Part shown: one piece after another, positions 56,719 through 64,000 of the stretch
Position numbering within the stretch: position 1 is the first letter of the stretch
Layout of the letters: each line of letters starts with the position of its first letter
Origin: Acidobacterium sp.
GTDB taxonomy: Bacteria; Acidobacteriota; Terriglobia; Terriglobales; Acidobacteriaceae
Length of the DNA: 64,000 nt
Assembly (NCBI GenBank): GCA_027315385.1
Contig: DAHUYD010000124.1
Location: 18,817-82,816 of the forward strand
Direction: 5' to 3'
Program-made: the position numbers and the translations under genes
The notes under the pieces: model-generated
The model's database searches: none
What the model saw: only the letters and a program-made list of their open reading frames with translations
What the model was told of the DNA's origin: nothing

Positions 56719-58053
56719 ATGAAGTTCTGGAATCTCGGCCGGGTTACCCTGGCTCTGGCGGCATCCCTCGTTCTCATTGGCGGGATGGACTCCTGCATTT
56801 ACGACTACACGAATGCGTACATCATCGTTACCGGGTCACAGTACAACCAGATCGCTTCCTACCGGGAAGACAATGACACGGGCCAGCTTCGGGCCGCGCC
56901 GGGCGATCCGCTCAGCTCCGGCGGGCAGGACCCGATCCGGGCCGTGCTCCTCACAGGGGGACGCTACGTCTACGTCCTGAACCACGGCAAGCCGACCTTC
57001 GATTCCACGACGGGGAACGTCACCTGGACCGGCGGCAACATCTCGGTCTTTTCCATCGGCGGCGACGGGCAGCTGGCTTACCAGCTTTCGTATCCCAGCC
57101 AGGGCAACGGATCGATTCGCCTGGCGATGAGCGGGCTGGGCGACTTTCTGTATGTGCTGGACTCGTACGAGCCCACGCCGGGCAATCCCGGTGTCACGCC
57201 GGGGCAGGCCACCAAAAGCGCCGCCTACCCCTGCTACGACGCGAGCACCGGGATGTATCGTCCGGTGGGCGATGTGACGGTCTTCTCGATCGACCCGGCG
57301 ACGGGACGCCTTTATCTGGTCCAGAACCAGGAGCAACAGACCTCGACGGGCGTCGACCTGAGCTACTTTCCGATCGGCTGCGGCCCGATCGACATGTATC
57401 AGGGCTCGGGCTACCTGTACATCGCCGAAACAAGCAACCCGTTTTTCCAGACCCAGAATGGGGAGGACATCTACCCGTATCAGGCGCCGTCGGGCGGCCA
57501 GTTACTACAGCCGCAGAGTCCGCAGATCCTTCAGGGCACCACGGGGATCAGCGTGATCAATGGCAGCTCCTCAGGCAAATACATTTACATTCTGGATAAC
57601 GGGACGAACACGATTTACACGTTTACAGCGGGGGCGAACGGCTTCCTTTCCGGCATCTCCGGCGGGTCATACCCGAACTACTCGGTCACCTCGGGCATGA
57701 CCGCGCTGACGACCGACAATACGGGGAGCTATCTGTACATCGCGAATAGCCAGGCTCCTGTGCTGGGGCAGCCCAACAGCATCATCTCGGCCTTCTACGT
57801 TACGCCGAACACGGGCGACCTGCAGCCGATCACCTCGGGGACCAACTCCATGTTCCCCACAGGCTCGGGCCCGGTCTGTATTTTCGAGGACACATCGCAC
57901 CAGTACGTTTACACGGCCGATTCGCAGTCGAGCCAGGTAACGGGGTCGCGTTTCGATCCGAACTCAGGGGTGCTGAGTAACCTGTCCCATGGGTCGGCTT
58001 TCCCCACCGTGGGGACGCCGACGTGGTGTCTCTACAGCGCGAACACGAACTGA
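56719..58053 (+). CDS. Beta-propeller lipoprotein, paralogue 1
   Basis: A 444-residue exported protein. The signal ends at a Cys in a loose lipobox (GMDSC, about residue 26). The mature part repeats propeller-like strands: NQIASYREDNDTGQLRA, RYVYVLNHG, GNISVFSIGGDGQL, GDFLYVLDSY, VTVFSIDPATGRLYL, KYIYILDNGTNTIY and SYLYIANS. This is the lactonase-like seven-bladed fold. It is the most divergent of three tandem paralogues. ATG 56719 has AAGGAAG upstream. No catalytic site can be read; function unknown. Confidence 0.75.
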   Translation: MKFWNLGRVTLALAASLVLIGGMDSCIYDYTNAYIIVTGSQYNQIASYREDNDTGQLRAAPGDPLSSGGQDPIRAVLLTGGRYVYVLNHGKPTFDSTTGNVTWTGGNISVFSIGGDGQLAYQLSYPSQGNGSIRLAMSGLGDFLYVLDSYEPTPGNPGVTPGQATKSAAYPCYDASTGMYRPVGDVTVFSIDPATGRLYLVQNQEQQTSTGVDLSYFPIGCGPIDMYQGSGYLYIAETSNPFFQTQNGEDIYPYQAPSGGQLLQPQSPQILQGTTGISVINGSSSGKYIYILDNGTNTIYTFTAGANGFLSGISGGSYPNYSVTSGMTALTTDNTGSYLYIANSQAPVLGQPNSIISAFYVTPNTGDLQPITSGTNSMFPTGSGPVCIFEDTSHQYVYTADSQSSQVTGSRFDPNSGVLSNLSHGSAFPTVGTPTWCLYSANTN

Positions 58054-58074
58054 TTACCGGCGGGAACGAGGGAA

Positions 58075-59382
58075 ATGAAGTTGAAGAAATTCGGTACTCG
58101 GCTGCTGGCGGGCGCATCCATGTCGGGCGCAATGCTGCTGCTCGTCTCCTGCATCCCCAGCAACACCGTCGACTTTCTGTACGTGACCAGCAACCAGCAA
58201 ACCCCGGGCCAGATCAACGTCTACGAGGTGAACTCGGAGTCGGGCCAACTCTATGAGCTGGCTGACTCGCCGTATCCCTCCGGAGGGATAAACCCCGTCT
58301 ACGAGGTGGCCTCTTCCAATGGCAAATACCTCTACGTGGCCAATCACGACGACAACACCGTGGTGATGTTCGCGATCGGCACCGACGGCAAGCTGTATCC
58401 GCTGCAGACGACCACCACCCCGGGGACGGAGCCGGTGGCGCTGGCCATCAATGCCTCAGGCACGGCGCTCTATGTGCTGGACTACTATGCCCCGGCCGGC
58501 ACGGGGCAGCCCTCCTATACCGATCTCAATCCCGGCCCGGGCGCGGTGATCGTTTATTCCATCAATCCCAACACAGGCGATTTGTCCCAGCAGCCGCTGG
58601 CCAATGGCAACGCGAACTACTGGAATGTCCAGTGCTTCCCCTCGAATCTGACGGTGACGCCTGACGGCAATCATCTCTACGTCTCGAACCCCAACTCGGT
58701 GGTCGTCACCACGGCTCCTCCGGTCACGGGCACCGTTCCCCAGTTGCCGGCAGTGTGCCAGTCCGCCGGCGGCGTTCCGGATCCGGGATCCGTCTCGGAA
58801 TTCACGGTGAACTCAACTAGCGGCAGCGGAGGGGTGCAGAGCGTGACCGGGCTAACCGAGGTTTCCGGAAGTCCGATGAGCGCGGGCACCGGCTCGGCTC
58901 CCACAGGCATTGCCGCCGATACGGACAATGGCGAAATTTATGTGACCGACAGCGCGCTGAACCGGGTTGACGCGTACGCCATCCAGAGCGATGGCAGCCT
59001 TGCGCTTACGACTACCCTCCCCACTGGCAATATGCCCATGGGAGCCACGGTGGCCGGCAAAGCAGGCTCTCCCGGCAGTTTCCTGTATGTCTCGAACTAC
59101 AACGATGGCTCCATCAGTTCCTATTCGCTGAACGCCGGGGCCCCCACCCCCCTTGGCACCGCGAACTCACAGACCTCCGGCCCTCTCTGCATGATTCTGG
59201 ACCCGCAACTGGGCCGGTATCTCTTTGTGGCGGACTACATTGGGGGAAAGGTGGGCGGAGACTTCGTGGATCCCACGACGGGAAGCCTGACCGCCAATAA
59301 GTTCTCGCCTTACCCGACCCAGGGCCAGCCCACTTGTGTGGCTGCCATCGGTCATGCCGGCGATGCCAACGGCCTGCAATGA
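58075..59382 (+). CDS. Beta-propeller lipoprotein, paralogue 2
   Basis: A 435-residue exported protein starting MKLKKFGTRLL with lipobox LLLVSC (about residue 26). Blades include VDFLYVTSNQQTPGQINVYEVNSESGQLYEL, KYLYVANHDDNTVVMFAIGTDGKL, TALYVLDYYAP, HLYVSNPNSVVVTT, GEIYVTDSALNRVDAYAIQSDGSL and FLYVSNYNDGSISSYSLNAG. It is close in order and motif to the next gene, and starts 21 nt after paralogue 1, so they form one operon. Cys residues in QCFPSNLTVTPDG recur in paralogue 3. Function unknown. Confidence 0.78.
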   Translation: MKLKKFGTRLLAGASMSGAMLLLVSCIPSNTVDFLYVTSNQQTPGQINVYEVNSESGQLYELADSPYPSGGINPVYEVASSNGKYLYVANHDDNTVVMFAIGTDGKLYPLQTTTTPGTEPVALAINASGTALYVLDYYAPAGTGQPSYTDLNPGPGAVIVYSINPNTGDLSQQPLANGNANYWNVQCFPSNLTVTPDGNHLYVSNPNSVVVTTAPPVTGTVPQLPAVCQSAGGVPDPGSVSEFTVNSTSGSGGVQSVTGLTEVSGSPMSAGTGSAPTGIAADTDNGEIYVTDSALNRVDAYAIQSDGSLALTTTLPTGNMPMGATVAGKAGSPGSFLYVSNYNDGSISSYSLNAGAPTPLGTANSQTSGPLCMILDPQLGRYLFVADYIGGKVGGDFVDPTTGSLTANKFSPYPTQGQPTCVAAIGHAGDANGLQ

Positions 59383-59477
59383 TCGGCATGCAGGATTTTC
59401 CGGCACGAATGCCGGATGATCGAACTAATCGGGAGCGATCCCGGAATCAGGTTCCCGCGAGGGAACGAAGGACGAGC

Positions 59478-60743
59478 ATGAAGTTGAAGAGAATCGGTCA
59501 TGTATCTCTGACCGCTATAGCGTGTGTGGCATCGGGCCTGCTCCTTGCCTCCTGCAATCCCAACGCAACCGTCGACTACATTTTTGTCACCTCGCAGACC
59601 AACGGGGTGAGCAGCGGCGGACAAGTCAGCTCGTACCATGCGGAATCGCAGTCCGGCGTGCTGATTGAGGTATCCGGCTCGCCCGTGTCGTCGCAGGGCA
59701 GCAATCCTGTGGCTCTTGTGCCTTCGCCGAACCAAAAATATCTGTACGTGGCGAACCAGGCCAGCAACAACATCGCAGAGTTCGCGATCAACACCAATGG
59801 CCAGCTGCTTCCGGGCAAGACCTACACGACGCCTGGGTCGGAGCCGGTTTCACTGGCCATGAATACCACCGGTACGCTTCTGTTCGTCCTCGATTACTAC
59901 GGTCCCGGCTACAGCGACGCTTCGCCCGGGCCAGGTGCGCTGATGGTTTATCCCATCAACGCGGATGGAAGCCTCGGCACGCCGGTAGCCAGCGGGGGTT
60001 CCGCATTCACTCCGGTGCAGTGCTTCCCCGGCGGAGTCGCCGTTACCGCGAACGGCTCTTATGCCTACGTCACAAACACCAACTCCGTGGTGGTGACCAC
60101 CAGTGCGTCCGCCACTTCCACTACTCCCTCCACCCCGGGCACATGCCCCACGCAGGGAACGATCTCCGGATTTGCCATCAGCTCCACCGGCTCGCTGACC
60201 CAGTTGCCGGGCAGCCCGTATCTCGCTGGGACCACGCCCACCGGAATCGCGATCGATCCCACCAGCCGCTTCGTCTATGCCACCGACAGTGTGCAGAACC
60301 AGCTCATCGTCTACGACGTCCAGAGGGATGGTTCGCTGCTGCCGCTCACCAACGGCCCATTCGATACCGGGACCTTCCCGGTTGCGGTCACGGTCGATCC
60401 GCGCGGCCTGTACGTGTACGTCTCCAACTTCAACAGCAACAACGTCAGCGAATTTTCAATCAATCAGGCTTCCGGTGCGCCCTCCTCTCTGGCTTCCAGC
60501 ACGTACGGCGCCAAGCCCGCTAATCCGACCTGCATTGTGGTCGATCCCTCGATGGGGCATTTCCTTTACGTCTCGAATTTCAGCACGCCGCCCTACATCA
60601 CCGGCGCCGATCTGAATCCGGATTCGGGAGCGTTAACCGGTCTGCAGGACCAGCCTTTCCCGGCGCACGGATTCCCCACGTGCATTGCGGCGGTGCCGCA
60701 TGGCAACCATGGCACCCAGTACGTGACCGCCACCGGCCAGTAA
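59478..60743 (+). CDS. Beta-propeller lipoprotein, paralogue 3
   Basis: A 421-residue exported protein starting MKLKRIGHVSL with lipobox LLLASC (about residue 26). The blade pattern closely follows paralogue 2: YIFVTSQTNGVSSGGQVSSY, KYLYVANQASNNIAEFAINTNGQL, TLLFVLDYYGPGYS, QCFPGGVAVTANGSYAYVTN, RFVYATDSVQNQLIVYDVQRDGSL and LYVYVSNFNSNNVSEFSINQ. ATG 59478 has AAGGA upstream and aligns with paralogue 2. A strong terminator follows the stop, closing the operon. Confidence 0.8.
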   Translation: MKLKRIGHVSLTAIACVASGLLLASCNPNATVDYIFVTSQTNGVSSGGQVSSYHAESQSGVLIEVSGSPVSSQGSNPVALVPSPNQKYLYVANQASNNIAEFAINTNGQLLPGKTYTTPGSEPVSLAMNTTGTLLFVLDYYGPGYSDASPGPGALMVYPINADGSLGTPVASGGSAFTPVQCFPGGVAVTANGSYAYVTNTNSVVVTTSASATSTTPSTPGTCPTQGTISGFAISSTGSLTQLPGSPYLAGTTPTGIAIDPTSRFVYATDSVQNQLIVYDVQRDGSLLPLTNGPFDTGTFPVAVTVDPRGLYVYVSNFNSNNVSEFSINQASGAPSSLASSTYGAKPANPTCIVVDPSMGHFLYVSNFSTPPYITGADLNPDSGALTGLQDQPFPAHGFPTCIAAVPHGNHGTQYVTATGQ

Positions 60744-60751
60744 TACGCTGC

Positions 60752-60778
60752 GCAGGCGGGCTCCAGCCCGCCTGCTTT
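60752..60778 (+). terminator. Intrinsic terminator after the propeller operon
   Basis: Arms GCAGGCGGGCT (60752-60762) and AGCCCGCCTGC (60765-60775) form a long GC stem with a tiny loop, followed by TTTCC, 9 nt after the stop. Confidence 0.75.
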
Positions 60779-60966
60779 CCTCCACGCAGAGAAGTCCGCT
60801 CAGCACGGTTGCTGTCCACCGGTGGATCCTACCGCAGTTCCCATGGCACGCGGGGACTGAGTTCGCCCACTCTGAAATCCACGCGAGACGATACAGCCGA
60901 GCGCTCCGGCGGGGATGCGGAGCCGCCTCGTCCGGTGGCCGGCAGCTTACCGTTCAGGTGCAGCAG

Positions 60967-60988
60967 AAAAGCCGCCCGCGAGGGCGGC
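60967..60988 (-). terminator. Intrinsic terminator after the minus-strand YncE-like gene
   Basis: Arms GCCGCCC (60971-60977) and GGGCGGC (60982-60988) with loop GCGA are followed on the minus strand by TTTT (60970-60967), 22 nt after the stop at 61011. Confidence 0.78.
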
Positions 60989-61010
60989 CTTCCTGTCAGA
61001 ACGGGGGGCA

Positions 61011-62048
61011 TTATCGGCCGATGGCGATGATCTCAAACGTGCCCGGCACAATTGTGCGCCACGGATGCGGATGCTGCGCCGTTGGCGCGGGCGGAGGACC
61101 GAAGTCCGCGGTCACCGTATAAAGGTGCTTCCCATCCGGGTCGATCGCCATCGTGCGTGCGCCCAGCTTCGTCGTCAGCGTCTGCGCCACCGAGTAGCGA
61201 TCGGCGCTGTCCTCATGCACCACCGTCATGGTGCCGTTTCCCCCGTTCGGGCTGAAGGCATAATCGCCGCTTGCCGTATATCGCGACGCGTCAGGGCCAT
61301 GCCCAATCGCCACCGTCGTGACCACCTTCCCGCTGTTGGCGTCCACGACGGCCATGGTCTGGTTGTCGCAGACGGAGAACAGCCGCCGGTGGGCGGGATC
61401 AATTGCCAGCCCCGAAGGGCCGTCGCACGGGGCGAGCGGCCACGTTGCTGTCAGCTTCAGGGCTTTCGCGTCCAGGCGCACGAGCTGGCTGGTGCTCTCG
61501 ATGTTGTCGAAAACATACCCGCGGCCATCCGCAACCGGAAACTCCGGCCTTCCCGGCAGCGCAATCGTCGCAATCACCTTGTTCGTCTTCGTGTCGATCA
61601 CGGTGGCATCGTGGCTGCCGCCATCGAACGCCCACACCGTCTTCGTCACGGGCTCGAACACCTCGCCGTCCGGGTGGTTGCCAACGGGGATGCGATCGAC
61701 GATCCGCTCCGTCTTCCGGTCGAAGACGGCGACCTGGTTTGCCCCGCCGTCGGTGATGTATCCGTGAACGCCGTCGCTGGAGAAGACCACGCAGTGGATG
61801 CCGTGCAGGCCAGGAATCTCGGCTACCTGCCTGCCCTGCGCCGTATTGAAGACGATCACGTGGTCGCCTCGCGTAATGTAGAGCAGCTTCGACTGGGGAT
61901 CGACGGACATGTAGTCCCACCCTCCATCCCCACCGATCTTCCAGACATGCTCAACGTAAAAGGGACCCTGCGCCCCTGCCGGAGCGGCTGCCAGTGCCAG
62001 TGCTCCCAGAGCCATGATGGCTGAGGCAAGAAATCCGCGAGCTTTCAT
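61011..62048 (-). CDS. YncE-family beta-propeller protein
   Basis: A 345-residue exported protein. Residues 1-26 are a signal peptide (ALGALALAAAPAGAQ) without a lipobox Cys. Seven-bladed propeller repeats are seen: KLLYITRGDHVIVFNTAQGRQV, VHGYITDGGANQVAVFDRKTERIV, KTVWAFDGGSHDATVIDTKTNKVIATI, RGYVFDNIESTSQLVRLDAK, RRLFSVCDNQTMAVVDANSGKVV and KHLYTVTADFG. Such proteins are often annotated as YVTN or YncE repeat proteins; no enzymatic role can be read. It is convergent with the lipoprotein operon and belongs to a different propeller type. Confidence 0.83.
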   Translation of the reverse strand: MKARGFLASAIMALGALALAAAPAGAQGPFYVEHVWKIGGDGGWDYMSVDPQSKLLYITRGDHVIVFNTAQGRQVAEIPGLHGIHCVVFSSDGVHGYITDGGANQVAVFDRKTERIVDRIPVGNHPDGEVFEPVTKTVWAFDGGSHDATVIDTKTNKVIATIALPGRPEFPVADGRGYVFDNIESTSQLVRLDAKALKLTATWPLAPCDGPSGLAIDPAHRRLFSVCDNQTMAVVDANSGKVVTTVAIGHGPDASRYTASGDYAFSPNGGNGTMTVVHEDSADRYSVAQTLTTKLGARTMAIDPDGKHLYTVTADFGPPPAPTAQHPHPWRTIVPGTFEIIAIGR

Positions 62049-62150
62049 TCGGTGCGTCTCCTCTGTTCACTGAAACGCCTCCAGCCTACGCTCATCGGCT
62101 GAATTTATCCTGAAGAGAGGAAGTGGCTCTCGCCCCAGCCGTGCGCGCAG

Positions 62151-62555
62151 CTAGGATTCTCCCCATCCTTCCGATGCAAGCTGGTTGCGCAGAGCGGCCG
62201 GCAACTTGATGGCATTGCGCGGAAAGATCCCGTCGCCGCCCAATCCGCTTGCGCTCAGCGAGGAATCTGCCAGGTAGCCCACAAATTGTGCCGCGTCCGC
62301 GCGTTTCACCCGGAGGGCTGCCTCGACTGCGGGTTCCACAGCCTGTTCGCTGCTCACCTCGAGTAACACAAGATCGTAACGATTCCCGTCCATTGCGCCC
62401 TCCACCCGGGAGTAGTCCCCGGCGAATTGAACTCGAAAGCCTGCGTCAGTGAGAACCATCCCTACGGCTTTCCCTCGGTCTTCCGCATCGCTGGCGAGCA
62501 AAATCGAGGGCTCATGGCCCCGCCCGCCGCCAAATTGCTTCGTTTGAATAACCAT
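62151..62555 (-). CDS. Degenerate receiver-domain protein
   Basis: A 134-residue single-domain protein with response-regulator fold order: PSILLASDAEDRGKAVGMVL, GFRVQFAGDYSRVEGAM, YDLVLLEVSSEQAVEPAVEAAL, AAQFVGYLADSSLS and IFPRNAIKLPAALRNQL. The residue expected to be phosphorylated is Glu (LLEV), and the KP pair is absent (IFPRNAIKLP is only loosely similar), so it should not be a phosphoacceptor. ATG 62555 has AAGGAGA about 12 nt upstream. It may be a phospho-independent binding partner. No kinase is adjacent. Confidence 0.62.
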   Translation of the reverse strand: MVIQTKQFGGGRGHEPSILLASDAEDRGKAVGMVLTDAGFRVQFAGDYSRVEGAMDGNRYDLVLLEVSSEQAVEPAVEAALRVKRADAAQFVGYLADSSLSASGLGGDGIFPRNAIKLPAALRNQLASEGWGES

Positions 62556-63302
62556 CGCTGCATGCACTCTCCTTGCGCGATTTGGCTGCTTGAGTTGTCG
62601 TGTTCCATAGCGGCCTCGAATCCGTGCCTCAGTGGGACGGGACCGGCCGCAGGCGCTCTGAAGTGGAGTCACGGGACCCCCTGCATCAACGCCTCGGCGC
62701 TATCGGGACGCAAGCCGGCTGCCAAACCGCGGTGAGCGGGGCAATCGGCAGATAATGAATGCTTTATGCAAGCTCAAATGGTGAGCAACCTTTGATGGCC
62801 GGGCAGTTCCTTATCCGCGGGCGGCAACAAGTTCTCACCGCGAAAACTTCATCGTGGCGTTTTCCACCATTCCGGGCCTTTTTCAACACCCAGTGGCCTT
62901 GCCTGCTACCGTCTGTGCAGGTAAGATCAGGAAGTCGTTCCCCGAGCAGCCGGAATTTGGTCAACCGACGTCCGGCGTGTTATAGTAAGGAACGATTACA
63001 GCAGTGGGACCGGGCTTCGCGGGCGGGTATGCCGCCTCGGAAGTGGATGAACGAAGCCAGAACTGTTCGACAGGCCTTGCGCCCAGGGGCGCACCAAAGC
63101 CAGAAAGAACAATCCCTTGCAGGTACGGAAGTTCAGGACGCATTTGCGTCTTTCTTCCGCAGGCGGTCAGCCGCCCTCCGTGAGCGCTGCTCGATGGGGT
63201 CGATCTTTCAGAGTTTTTAGTGCTGCAAACGGTTGCTTTCGAGCATCGAGAGTGCCGAACGGGCAGAGGTTATCGGGATGAGTCTGGTACCGAAGATGGT
63301 GC
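62556..63302. other. Upstream region of the rRNA operon, no gene seen
   Basis: About 750 bp without a convincing gene. A second possible promoter, TTGGTC (62957-62962), 18-nt spacer and TATAGT (62981-62986), points toward the 16S gene. A long open frame at 62759-63220 has no SD and atypical composition. Confidence 0.4.
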
Positions 63303-63330
63303 TTGACAGGGGATCTCAAGTTCGGATAAT
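63303..63330 (+). promoter_or_regulatory. rRNA operon promoter
   Basis: TTGACA (63303-63308), a 16-nt spacer and GATAAT (63325-63330) form a strong sigma-70 promoter about 265 nt before the 16S 5' end. Confidence 0.72.
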
Positions 63331-63441
63331 CTTAGACGGTTCGCGCAAAAATGCAGCGCAACAAGTTCGAGGACTCGTAACTGGCTGAAAGGCCATTGCG
63401 GCTTCGATCCAAAGCGGCCCGCTCAGGCGGTCAACCGTATG

Positions 63442-63453
63442 GATCTTTGACAA
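63442..63453 (+). promoter_or_regulatory. boxA-like antitermination element in the rRNA leader
   Basis: GATCTTTGACAA resembles the boxA motif that loads Nus factors on rRNA transcripts. It lies about 150 nt before 16S, within the leader. Confidence 0.45.
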
Positions 63454-63520
63454 TCAGGTTGAACATGCCAGTCGTGAGAGATCGGAAAGATTTGGTTCGA
63501 TCATTCTCACAATGTTAGTG

Positions 63521-63547
63521 CCTTACAGCCTTTCGAGCGCTGTAAGG
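63521..63547 (+). other. Hairpin in the rRNA leader
   Basis: CCTTACAGC (63521-63529) and GCTGTAAGG (63539-63547) form a perfect 9-bp stem about 46 nt before the 16S 5' end. No T-run follows, so it is more likely a leader-processing or folding element than a terminator. Confidence 0.5.
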
Positions 63548-63592
63548 CCGATTCCTCCGTGGACCTCCGTCTGCGGTTGGAGTCATCAGGTT

Positions 63593-64000
<408 letters not shown>

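Noticed and set aside
62759..63220. 153-codon frame upstream of the 16S gene
   Set aside because: No SD, odd composition, and it covers the rRNA promoter region.

Overview
The window reads as chromosome of an acidobacterium (Acidobacteriota, probably Terriglobia / 16S subgroup 1). The GC-rich base composition, the start of a 16S rRNA gene at the right edge, a fused LptF-LptG permease, YncE-type beta-propeller proteins (one fused to a phosphoesterase), a DUF4337 protein and an outer-membrane-type cell envelope (MlaD-like, lipoproteins, flagella) all point that way. No plasmid, phage, insertion sequence or CRISPR array is visible; this is mostly a core region with tightly packed, often overlapping genes.

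Layout. 1-2.9 kb: the N-terminus of RmuC leaving the left edge, the fatty-acid pair acpP-fabF, and a HEPN-domain gene overlapping a partner gene that is broken by a frameshift. 2.9-8.1 kb, minus strand: ribosomal protein S1 with a strong promoter and a ~310-nt leader; a three-gene stress cassette (ECF sigma factor, membrane anti-sigma candidate, CpxP/Spy-like periplasmic protein); a receiver-GGDEF protein. 8.1-17.5 kb, mostly plus: an uncertain small ORF, thiE with two amino-acid permeases, HIT hydrolase with a DUF6314 gene, a hotdog thioesterase on minus, a 45-residue membrane microprotein, tRNA-Leu(GAG), secG, a metallo-beta-lactamase hydrolase, a small HMA-like protein and an SDR. 17.5-20.4 kb, minus: a large beta-propeller/phosphoesterase fusion. 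20.6-32.7 kb, plus: acyl desaturase, ABC-2 exporter, two-component system, CopZ/CopA copper export, fused LptFG and an MdlA/MsbA-type exporter. Two copies of one 27-nt terminator hairpin bracket the ABC-2 exporter.

32.7-38.2 kb is a flagellar island: fliC-fliD-fliS on minus, divergent from flbD-motA-motB on plus, with a sigma-54-like promoter in front of flbD. 38.1-43.7 kb: aldo/keto reductase, an endonuclease-III-like glycosylase, a small membrane protein, a cytochrome c lipoprotein, PBP4-type dacB diverging from folP with about 7 bp between starts. 43.8-51.4 kb, plus: mutL, an uncharacterised protein with a very long Arg/Gly/Pro/Lys-rich tail, cmk, and ftsH. 51.4-56.5 kb: a DUF4337 protein, a ComEC-like hydrolase, an MCE/MlaD protein with five tandem C-terminal repeats, an M13 metallopeptidase. 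56.7-62.6 kb: three tandem paralogous beta-propeller lipoproteins, one YncE-like propeller and a degenerate receiver-domain protein on minus. The last ~1.4 kb is the promoter, leader and 5' part of a 16S rRNA gene.

How genes work together: lipid and envelope biology dominates (acpP/fabF, desaturase, LptFG, MlaD, dacB, SecG, FtsH), beside motility control and metal/stress responses. I see no clearly new large system. The items most worth a second look are the HEPN cassette with its frameshifted partner, the mutL-cmk intervening protein with the low-complexity tail, the MlaD repeats, the sigma-54 flagellar promoter, the duplicated hairpin, and possible leaderless transcripts. All calls come from reading the sequence; no database search was run.
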